NCBI GenBank assembly: GCA_009741485.1
Contig: CM019219.1
Span: 30,933,200 to 30,997,199 of the forward strand
Direction: 5' to 3'
Source: Malurus cyaneus samueli
Lineage: Eukaryota > Chordata > Aves > Passeriformes > Maluridae
Length of the DNA stretch: 64,000 nucleotides
Shown here: piece after piece, positions 51,238 to 61,831 of the stretch
Layout of the letters: every line of letters begins with the position of its first letter
Position numbering within the stretch: the first letter of the stretch is position 1
Notes under the pieces: model-generated
Told to the model about the DNA's origin: nothing
What the model saw: only the letters and a program-made list of their open reading frames with translations
The model's database searches: none
Made by a program: the position numbers and the translations under genes

Positions 51238-54200
51238 CTAAAAGTAAAAGATACATTATAAAGCACAAGTTCCCAAAACAACTTCCCCCAACAAATTTCC
51301 CTTTAGAGAAGGGAAAACTTTTCCATGTTTCCTTGTTTTTCCCTGTGCAGCAGGGAACTATTCAGAGTAAAACAAAGTCCAGGCTCATATTTGGGAAAAC
51401 CATTCACAGCTGTATTTCTCTGAACTTGTCTGCCTGCAGCCACTTAAAGGAATATGGTAGGGAAGATTTGGATTCCCATAAACTCACTGGAATATTTAAA
51501 AAATAAAACAACAAAAACCAACAAACCTCAACAAACCAACATCCCAACTAGATTAAGAGGATGGTTGATTCTAGAAAAAAAAGCTCCAGGAAAATATAGC
51601 CATCCAGTAGTATTTGTATTCAACATGGCATGAGAAACCTCAGAAAGACCTGTGGGTCCTTCCTTATGCAGTTTCTTCTCCAAGGCAGGGATAGAACTCA
51701 TCTTGCCCTGGATATCTTACACAGTCATTTCCCAAGCCTGGATATAGAGGATGATACAAGAGCAGTGAAAAATAACGTGGTAACTCTGCTTTGTCTGCTC
51801 ACACAATCCTTCTGCAATAAGGCTCTGAGAAACACAAGGAAATATCTTTAAGTCCTTTACTGAACAGATCCCACAGTGTGGGCAATCTGTCAAGAGTGTC
51901 TGTCTCCACAGTCTTGAGAAATCTACCCCCACTGACTGGAACAATACAGATACATTTTCCGAACATTATTTTCCAGGACTGTACTGAAGTGTTATGTCAG
52001 AAAGACCTGAACTGAATGGATGCAAGTCTTCCTTCCTCACTAAATCCATCTGGTGTGTAGGAGCTGAGAAGAAAAGAAATCTTGAATTAGGCTCCTCTGA
52101 GGCATGAAGTGTCTGAAGCAACTCAAGATTTGCCAGCAGTTTCTGAAAGACCCTTAAAGATTGATATAGGTTTCACGTTGATTTATACATCCAGCAGTTC
52201 TATTCTGGAGAATATCAAAGCCAATGCAGTGACTGCACTGGGGCTTTGACAAGAAAATAGGCTGAAAACTTAAAATACATTCATTCTTGCTTGAAGTGTG
52301 TCTATTAATAGTAATGAAGAGCTAGCAAGCAGTAATTTCTTTATTTTGTTTCTGGAAATATTTTTGTTACCTGAGCAATTGCATCCTTGAGTTGATTGTA
52401 TTTCTCTAGATCAAATCGTGTCTTTTTGGCTCCTTTATGGAAAAATAGTAAGTACTGTCTGTCTCTGGCATCTGGATAAACATATTCCTAAAGAGAAAAA
52501 AAGGAGAGAAGACAGAATAAAGCTACACCAGGGAGGCAACACAGGATGCCATAGCACAGTACGTCTCAGGTGTGTTTTGGGAGGATGACCAGTTTCTGAC
52601 AGAAGGCACAAGCCTGGGCCAAGCTCACAGTGTGGTGGATGACCCCTGCCAGCAGCTAAACCCCCACCCAGTCACTCACTGCCCCACAGCTGGATGGGAC
52701 AGAGAAGAGAATCCAAAGGGAGGAAAAAACCAAGAAAAACGCAAGTGTAAAGTTAAAGACAGTTTAATAACCGAGGGAAAAAAACCCTCAATAACCTAAG
52801 GGTGATGCAAAAGCAGTCAATCATCACCTCCTGCCAGCAGACCAATGCCCAACCAGACTCAGAGCAACAGCTGCTTTGGAAAAATTCCCTCCCAATCTAT
52901 ACAAACCAGGACATTATATGGTATGGAATATCAGTTTGGTCATTGAGGGCAGCTGTCTCAGATGTGCTCCCTCACACCACCTCACCCACCCCCATCCTAT
53001 TGCCAGGGGTGGGAAGTGGGGGCCTGGGAGGGGCACAGCAGGGAGGATCAGAGGCAGCCATGGCACTGTACCAGCACTGCTCAGCAGCAGCAAAGACACT
53101 GGTGTGTTATCAAGGCTGTCTTGGACAAAATTGCCAAACACTGCACCACACCAGCTGCTCTGAGGAACGTTAACTCCATCCCAGACAGACCCAGCAAAGT
53201 CACATATTTGCTTCTCTACTCATATGTTTCACTCCAGCAGTGAGTTACTATCACCTTCCTTCTGTCCCCAGTGTGTGAAAAATTCCATGCAGCAAAAACA
53301 AGAACTAACATATTTTGTACTGACAAGTTTGTGGGGAGAAAAAGAGGGAAAAAAGTTATAAATACTGCCCCTGAAATGATGCAGCTGACAGACCCCTGGA
53401 ACACCATGCTGGAACACCTGAATGATCTGTTCTGATGGCCTTGAGACAGCAGAGACACTTTGAGCCCTTCCTTCCTCATTATTTAGGTGGGATTAGGAAG
53501 TGATGAGACAAACCGTGTACTAGAAAATCCACAGAGAATCTGTCACAATTACAAAAGTCCAGAGAGGGATTGTTCATCTGGATGGGAAGCCAGACCTGTG
53601 AAAAGCCTAAACAAAAGCATTTCCAACAAGGTGCCTGATTCTGGGTCTCTTTAAAAAAGGCCAACACGGCATGTGAGAAGGGTGCGCTTCCTTGAAGCTC
53701 AGAAGGTACCTCATGCATCCATAGCTCTCTGTACTGACCATCCCTGCCAGCAAATGAACTTGTATAGCTGCAGCAGTCAGTCATTTAACATATAAAAGCA
53801 TTTCTGATAAGACAACCAGCCAGGACCACCAGCAGAACACCCCACAGCCACACACCTCCTCCCTGGGCAGCACAAATTAAACAAGTGGCATCTGGCTTCT
53901 GACAGGATAAGGAAGGGGCAAAGCAGCTTCTAACAGGCACAACTTGGTTATTTTTCTAGGGAGTAGAGCCCAAAGAAAGTCTTCTACTGAAGTCAGTACA
54001 ACAAGTCCTACCTGGCGGGTCATTACGAAATAAGCATACATTGCCATGGCACTACCATAGGTGATGAAATAGGTGACTGGTTCCATAATGTCCCAAGAAT
54101 ATTCCCACCAGGTGAGGCGGGCCAGAATCCCAAACTGAGTGGCCATGTAGGCTAGGCCTCCCCACAACACCAAGGTTGTCCTCTTCTCTGCTTTCCTGCT

Positions 54201-57200
54201 GAGCTCCATCCTTACCTACAGAACACATAAACACACACCTTGCAGTCTCAGAAGTAATTATGTTGATATTGTTAAGCAATAATAATAACGACGTAAAAAT
54301 AGTATCTTATATTAATAGTAACATTAAGTGGTTTGAAACATGATTTGATTATGCATGATGATTATACAAACAAAGCTAAACTTCTTTTCCATCACTATCT
54401 TGCTGTCACCTATATGTACTCTGAGCATGCTCTTAACGCCTCAGCAGAGTATTTATTTCTCTATGTTCAGAGATGTTCTGGTGCATTAGACCCAGCCTTT
54501 ATTTATGAACAAGCTAATTTCCAATTAAAGCAAGGAAACAAAATATTTCCACAGAAACCAGAAGCAGACAGTTTGGTAAACACTTGGTTCAGTGATCTTA
54601 AAACTATTTGAAGCATGCCAGGGACCCAATTAAAACCTGGAAATACATTCAGGCTGCATTTGCAGGATAAATAAAACACACTGAGAAACTTCTTACTTTT
54701 TCTAGCGGTGCTAGTTGCTCCTTCAGTTGCTCTAGTCTCCCTATCAGCTCCTTCTCCTTGTTCAGCTGGTGCTCCTCGATGCTCAAGGCTGTGTACAACT
54801 GCTGAACCAATGTCTTCACATCATTCAGCGTCGTGGCATTTTCATGGCTTAAGAGCTCTAGGAAAAACCAGAGGCTGCTTTATACAGTGGTACCCACAGG
54901 GCTTCTCACATGCCCTTGGAAAACCACTGTTAGTGTGCACCGGAAACAAACAAGACTATCTGTTCAAAAAAGTCTTTGGAAGAGCTCCAGCAGTCCCAGA
55001 CAATGAGATACCCTTGAAAGAAAACCAGGTTTTATTAGTGGATATTCCTAAAATTTGATAAGGACAAGGAAAAGAGAGACATCCTATAAAGCTGGCCAGA
55101 TGTCAACAGCTGCTTCTGATCTATATTTACACACAGAACAAATGAACAAAACTAGTTATGATCCATCAGGCCAGCTGTCAGGACAGACAGAATTCAGACT
55201 GCAGACCACCAGCAACCAGAGTTATTGATAGTGGCACCTGAACACCATTAGGAACCCACAGCACAGTCTCATTATCAGTTTTTCGAGTGCCAGTGCCAAG
55301 AATTGTTCCCCAATACTCTGTGGGTACACCCCTTGCTGTGCTGCCTACAAAGCAGTGAAGTTCTTCCTCGTGCGACTTAGAAACAATTAACAGGGCCACG
55401 AATACAAAAACTCCTTTATCCTTGCATTTCAACGCAAAGAAGATTCCTAAAGGATATCAGATTGTAAGGAAATTGTGACCACTTGTGTTGTTACACACTC
55501 CACATGGAAAAAAACAAGTTTGAAATTAAAGCAAATGATTTTGACATTAACCAAATTTTTAAAAAATAATTTTTGTAGCATCCCTGGGCTTGTACCTAAG
55601 ATTATCAAAACTACCAACTCAAAAATCTATGGACAGTTTAAGTTTTAACGCCAGCAGCTCAAGGGAAAGAAGTGACTCAGTTGTTTGTGCCGAGACACAC
55701 AAAGTACATCGATATCCTTCTCCCAGTCAAAAGGCTCCTGTTTCCCCTACGAAGAAAAAAATCTATCTGTGCCTACTGAGGTCACCACCAAGAAGTACTT
55801 AATATTTAAAATTACTATATTCTGGCATTTCCATTTTCAAACGCACAATGTGATCTTGTAAAATGAAAAAACAATAGCTGAAAAGTTTGACAGAACTGAT
55901 CCCAGCACCTATTTGCAGGCACATTCATTTTAGTACAAACTAACTATAGAAATCTTCTATTCAAATAGGCAAATGAATCCTAGGAGACAATTTCCTGTAA
56001 CCTTGGTAATCCCAGAGCTCACCTATGAGCACACAATGGATGACAGAGAAAAGTGACTTCTTTGTGTGTGTGATATCCAGTGGTTTCGATATTCAGTAAT
56101 GGAGAGTTTTCTGTAAAGGTGCTTTTAATGAGATGGGAAAAAAATCATCTCTAGTAGAGGTCAGTCTAACCATAATTTAAGGGAGAAAGAGCATCTTGCC
56201 CGGTACTGCACTCCCAATTCCAGAATAACAGAACAAAAAAGCAAACAAATCCCCCACATCTGTGAGCCAAGAGACAAGCAGAACAGCATTTCCCAAGCTG
56301 AACCTTGTGTTTAAATCCTCAGAAGTTACTACAGGCATGGAAGAACCTCGTGTTTTATGCAGGCTTCAAAGCTGCACAGAAGGAGGAGCAGAGGGTAGAT
56401 AAAAACACCAAGTTCCTGATTCCACCAATAACACTGAAGAGTCTCAAAAGCATCCTGCAAGTTTCTACATCTTGAAAATTACCCACTTCCAAAGAATATT
56501 ATTAAAATGGATTTTCTTATTGACTCAAAAATAGGTTGCTTTCCCTTTCTAGCTGATTCTTCATAACACAACCTTCTAAGTGCACAGTCTCCTTTAATTC
56601 ACTGTTTGGTAGCTAATAAGGTTTTGAGATTTATCTGCAATATTCAAAGTACCACACTCAAAAGGAAATAATATTAGCTGTCAGGGGAAGCAACAATTTA
56701 TTCTTCCAAACCAGACAATCTAAACTTCAATCTAATTCTCGTATTGTATTCCTTCAGAACGAGTTACATTAAATTACTTCTCAATAATTAAAAAAAATAA
56801 CCCTTGGAAAACTTAAAAATTAAAGTGATTACATTCCTTTGTTTATTTCTCTTGGGGGGTTCGGGGCACTAGCTTCGAACATAATGAAATATCTCCTTTT
56901 CATTAGTGACTATTCTGAACACTTGGATATCTCTAAATTGGGCTCCAAGGGCACGATGAGAAACCACAAGGTTTCCCTTTGGAAACAATGCTTCATGCTC
57001 CTGAAGTTAATAAAACATGTTGCAATTAAGCAGAGAACTAAATATTGAAATGTATTCCCAATGTTGACCAGAAGCTGGCTGGTTTACCTCTCTTTGGTGG
57101 TCTGACATGGTATGTGACATCATTAATGATCAGTTTGAAGTCATCCAGCAGAAGCAGGTCTATGCCTGTGGAGGAGGCCACACGTGTGCCATCTGTAAGG

Positions 57201-60200
57201 AAAACACAGATGGTGCATTAAAGCAGGAGGAACAAAGGACTTAAACATGCAGTGTTTAATAAGGGTTTGTAACGCCATTCCAAATCCAGCTGAGAGACTT
57301 TTATTCTTTCCTACAGATAATACTATTTGTTAAGGATGAAAGGTGAAACATGACTGAGGTTTCTTTGCTACAGCAGGATACAGCAAGATGTTTCCTTTGT
57401 AGCACCTTCTACACCCAATTCCTTACAAATCCTCTACCTAGGTTGCATAGCATGAGTCTCTCCTACTAAATAGTAGGGAACTCACCAGAAAACACCTTCA
57501 TTAGGACTGATTTCCTTGGCAGCCCTGATTACACAATATTCTTACTCCAGAAATGGCATTTCTACCTTCTACTTTTTCAGGAAAGTCAAGGAACTCACAC
57601 CACAGCAAACTTTGACTTCAAAAGCAAAAGGCTGGATGAAAACAGGTGGCAAGCAAATAAATCAATTAGTTTGCAAACAAGAGTACCTGCTGAGTAGATT
57701 GCAACCCGATCAATTCCTCTGTCCTCTGCTTGCAGCTGTTGCAAGAACACCCCGACAGAGTCTGAGATGGGTTTCAGGGTGAACTGGCAGCGCTCGCGTC
57801 GCGATGGAAGACTCACAGAAATCACAGGTAACCCGTTTTGGTAAACCACTGTCACTTCTGCAGAGACAACAAAAATACCAAGTTATCATTAAATAAAATA
57901 ACAGATCCTTTCTATTTGTCCCACACAGAAAGAGGCAAATGTGATTACATAAGCTGAATATAAAACAGACTAAACTTTTGATTTTATCAAGAGATGGGGC
58001 CAAAGAAAAACGGAGATATGTCCAAGATTCTCACTCCAGTAACTTGACAGTAATTTTCTGTGCTTCATAAGAGATACTTTAAACACAGTCACTATTATTC
58101 TAAAGGCAACATGATATCTAAAAGCCACAACATGGCAGCACAGTATGTTCTGGTTAGGTTTTGAGAACAAAAGCATTTTGGTCTATGGAAGACAAAACAC
58201 TGCTGTTTATCAGGATTTATAGCTCAGGAGGCAAAGGCAGACTGTGTATATTAGGAACATCAAGGAAGAACCAACTTCAAATGTTTTTATTATTGTTTAG
58301 TCCTGGTTTCCTCCTTGTCCTGAGGCAAGACATTTAAGAAAACTGCCAGGAGCACAAGGCTGTAGGAAAGCAGCACTCCAAGTTTAGGCTTTAAGGTAAT
58401 TTCATCTAAAATTCATGGAATCAATATGCTTTGTACTTCTCCAGACAGGCATTACTACTTAGGTGTAGATAAAACAAGATTTTCCATTTCTTTGTTGCTG
58501 CCAGAAGTTTTTTCTGAGATCATTCTCAAGGATTCAATGTCCTTTCTAAAATCCATGGTAGTGACCTGTATGAACTGTAAGCTGGTTATTATTTTACTGC
58601 CAAAAAGACAACCTGCTTCGTGATATCCATACAGAAACCTTCAAAATTCATACTCCCTAAGCCCTTTACTGAATCACAGTCATAACTGTCCTCAAGTGAG
58701 TTAGTTCTGAGATATAACACACCTAAAAATGATTTGCTTTTATAGGTATTTTTCTTAGATAAAAACATATGGGGTTTTTTATTGCTCAGAGCATTTGCCA
58801 TCTCGAGGATGGTGCAGTCACACCCACCCACAACTCATCTGCCTCAGTATCCCCACCTGTTGTAGCTTTGGTCAGCTCCTGCTCTCCTTAAACCCACTAA
58901 ACTCATGGATTGACATGCTAAGTCATTTTAAGCAGCCAACATCAAAACTAGTCAGTCAAAAGTAGAAATAATAACAAATAATGTTATTTTAAATACCAAA
59001 GGGAAGTATGAGAACAAGTCTTGAGGCAACACACCTTTCCAAAAACGGGGGCTTATGGATGTTGAGAAAAAATGCCCCAGGTACACTTGTACAAAGCCAG
59101 AAGAATTCTCATTCTTTACTATCACACACCTCCATGAACTGAATTGAGCATAAAAAGGCTTTTTCCCTCTTGCAATGGATTTCTGCCTTCACGTCCTTAA
59201 ATACTGGATGGGAGCAACTGAGTATGGACACCTAAAACAACTAAAGCATCCTAAGAGGTCCCAGTATTTGAAAATCTATCAATGCCTATTCTCAAGACTC
59301 AGACATCTGACACAGTTTTAGTGGCTTTAGTGTTTTGAAGCACAGAATTCAGAGACAACAATCAGAGAGTTACTGGGAAGAAATAAGGTAAAGTGCTAAT
59401 TTTATTGGACAGTATGGACAATTTAGAGCTCCTTAGCAGAAGCTGTTATGACACCAGGTATCAGGTTTGTTTTTTTTTTTTAATTTAAAATACTACCTGG
59501 ATCACGCGAGCTGGGCTCACTGCAGTGAAGCAGTTTTCTCCAGAATATAAGAGAATGTTTGCATTGACACTTTTTCCATGTATCCCTATTGGGACCACAT
59601 CCCAATCAGAGCTCCAGGACTGCCAGCTCTGAAGGAAGTGCCTACCACAAACAGCCCTGCTGCATTTCAGGAGCCATCAGCATTAGGAGCACAAGCAAAG
59701 CCTTTCACTAGGATTTCCAGTTTAGGTGAAGTATTAAAGACCCAATTATTTCCTTTCAAAAGACAGGGTCAGTAAGTCTGGAAATACAGGTACTTTATGT
59801 TTTCTTTGAAAAAACCTTGTAAAAGTAATTTCCTAGCTTAATTCATTGGTGGGGAAAGTCCATAATTCCAGGTTGATCCTCTCATCACCTCCCACACAAG
59901 TAATGCTGGTCAGATTTTTACTGCCTTGGAGAGGAAAGAACTCAGAGACAAATAAAAGAAAGAAATCTGAAGGACACAATAACACCGAGCAGACAGCAGC
60001 AGACAGCTCCAGTAAAAGTTATTAACAAACCCCTACGATATGGCTGCCTCACTCTACTCTTCTGCCACAGGCCTGTCTTCTACATCTACTTCACAGGTTA
60101 CTAAGTGGACAAAGCATTTGGCACCTTACTAATTAGAGAGCTAAGGTTTCAGCTAATCTTCTGGGGTTACATTTTAAGCCAAGATTTAAATGCATGGAAC

Positions 60201-61831
60201 AAGGAAAAGAAAGTAATTTTATACAAGTGTGCTTCACTTGGATTTACAGACACCTACATCCAGCCAGGAATGCTGCTAAATAAGACCATGGAGAATTTAA
60301 AATGTTTTACATGCTATATTAAGTGTGAGGTTGCTTTGAGGTATGAGTTCCATCCAAGCAGCACAAAGTTCTGACTCAATCATATGAGCACTAGCAACAG
60401 GTCATGGGTGTTTTGTTTTTTTTTTTTAAGATTTGCCTAAGATCAATTTAAGCAACACATGAGGTCAAAACAAAGTACAGTAAAAGAAAAAAAGGGTGGC
60501 CAAAGAAGTCAATGTTGAACATTGGCTACTGGTAAAGGTGAAGTTATTGGAAGAAACAATGAGACAAATATTCAAGCACAACATCAGGAGAGGTAAAAAT
60601 CAAATCAGGCACTCACAGACACTAATCTCTCAACCTTACAACATCCTCTACACTTCCACTTGTTTAAGCCCTCAGGTTTTTATGTAAGCTCTCCAGAACA
60701 GACAAGTTCTCTTTGTCTTTGCACACTTTCATTATTCTGTTAGGAAAGCCAGAACCCACATTTATTAACTTTCAGACCGTATTAACAAGCCTTAACAGGG
60801 ACAGGATACACTTGCTGCTCATGTCTGTGAGGGCAAGTGCTCCACTCCTTGTGCATAGCTTGCACATGTCAAGCAGGCAGCAAGCTGAAAGCTGCTCCTT
60901 TCCTCTTTACATTCTCGCACACTGAGATTTTTAAAGTTCCACCAGTGCATCCTTTTCCTTTATGCTCTGGCAACCTTATCAAGAAAGCTTAGAGTTTGAG
61001 CTGTCCCAGAATTTTAATAAAGGAATAAACATTGCCTTGGCTTCCCAACTTATTCACTGCAGCAAATGATGCTTTTGAGATTTTGGCAGGTAGTTGGTAT
61101 GAACTGCACTTTTGTTACATAAATGAAGTTTTGGGGGCAGGCAGAGTCACAGGAACACAGACTGGGTCAGGCTGAAGGGACCACAGCAGGTCTTCTGGTG
61201 CCACCTCCCTGCTCAAGCAGGGACATCCCAGAGCACAGGGCACAGGATTGTGTCCAGACAGTTCTGGAATATCCCCAGTGAAAAGAATCCACACCCTCTC
61301 TGGGCCACCTGTTCCAGTGCACAGGAGAAAAAAGATCTTCCTGTTCAGGTAGAATTTCCTCCGCATCAGTTTCTACCCTTTGCCTCGTGTCCTAGTGGTT
61401 GGCCCCACTGAACAGAGCCTGGCTTCAGCCCCTGGCACCTCCCTTCAGGAAGGACAGTACCCTGAAGGAAAGGGACCACACAGACCTCACAGCTACATCA
61501 GGAACAAGTCTGGCAAAAAGATTCGGACATTTGCACGCAACTCCATCTTTCCTTACAAAGCCTGTCCAGTTTTGTAAAGACAGTTCATAGAAAAGTTGCC
61601 CATTGCCTTAATTCTTCTTGACATTGTTCTCTCTTTGCTTCCTTAGCTCCAAACTGGATTGGTGCCCAGCCAAAAAATCCTCAAGCAGAAAAGGGGGCAG
61701 GGAATGAGATGCGAGCTGGGGAAGCCCAGGCGAGGCAGGAGTTCCTCACGTGTGTACTCACCATCAGAGGGCACTACGGTACTGCAATACACCACTCTCA
61801 CGCTCTGCCAGGGAGACAGCCGCTGATGCAC
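51160..61831 (-). CDS. MCU: Mitochondrial calcium uniporter, exons 2-8 (partial, lacks exon 1)
   Basis: Pore-forming subunit of the inner-membrane Ca2+ uniporter, a tetramer that works with EMRE and MICU1/2. Exons in transcript order: 61831-61762, 57857-57687, 57192-57088, 54857-54697, 54215-54012, 52487-52371, 51237-51160 (TGA 51160-51162). These give 301 codons, matching human residues of about 51 to 351 in length. Seen in order: the matrix N-terminal domain ([33 protein letters not shown]), a coiled coil ([20 protein letters not shown]), TM1 ([17 protein letters not shown]), the selectivity motif WDIMEP with the preceding Ser of the ruthenium-sensitive position, TM2 ([18 protein letters not shown]), and the C-terminal coiled coil ending QISEKD. 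Exon 1, with the mitochondrial presequence, lies beyond 64000. Confidence 0.97.
52371..52487 (-). CDS. MCU: MCU exon 7
   Basis: 117 bp encoding [20 protein letters not shown] and [19 protein letters not shown]. Phase 0-0. The donor is GTAACA. Confidence 0.96.
52680..53196 (-). mobile_element. Avian ERV-type LTR remnant (probably a solo LTR)
   Basis: Read on the minus strand, it begins TGCTGGGTCTGTCTGGGATG then GAGTTAACGTTCC, matching the start of a very common avian ERVL-like LTR family. It continues through that family's body, including the mid-LTR segment whose complement reads TTATATGGTATGGAATATC. The right part (toward 52680) is diverged. No retroviral reading frames are present. It lies in MCU intron 6, in sense orientation. 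Confidence 0.7.
54012..54215 (-). CDS. MCU: MCU exon 6 (both membrane helices and DIME pore motif)
   Basis: 204 bp, phase 0-0. Encodes [14 protein letters not shown]1, [17 protein letters not shown] and TM2, ending VMTRQ. The Asp and Glu of WDIMEP form the Ca2+ selectivity filter. The exon begins GTAAGG directly after its acceptor (CTGTAG|GTAAGG). Confidence 0.97.
54697..54857 (-). CDS. MCU: MCU exon 5 (coiled coil 1)
   Basis: 161 bp encoding [20 protein letters not shown] through [12 protein letters not shown]. Strong heptad pattern. The donor is GTAAGA. Confidence 0.96.
57088..57192 (-). CDS. MCU: MCU exon 4
   Basis: 105 bp encoding [20 protein letters not shown] and [15 protein letters not shown], completing the matrix beta-grasp-like N-terminal domain. 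The donor is GTAAAC. Confidence 0.96.
57687..57857 (-). CDS. MCU: MCU exon 3 (N-terminal domain)
   Basis: 171 bp encoding [20 protein letters not shown] to [12 protein letters not shown]. The donor is GTACTC, the weakest in this gene. The sequence is almost identical to mammalian MCU. Confidence 0.96.
61141..61420 (-). mobile_element. CR1 LINE 3'-end fragment
   Basis: Begins agtcacaggaacacagactg, then GGTCAGGCTGAAGGGACCAC, with the body TCTGGGCCACCTGTTCCAGTG, TTCCTGTTCAGGTAGAATTTCC and TGCCTCGTGTCCTAGTGGTT. Diverged. Minus orientation, in MCU intron 2, about 340 bases from exon 2. Confidence 0.85.
61762..61831 (-). CDS. MCU: MCU exon 2
   Basis: 70 bp, phase 0 start, encoding [20 protein letters not shown] then PSD plus one base. 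Acceptor TTTTCCAG, donor GTGAGT. This is the start of the mature protein region. It is less conserved than the later exons (human: [19 protein letters not shown]). Confidence 0.93.
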
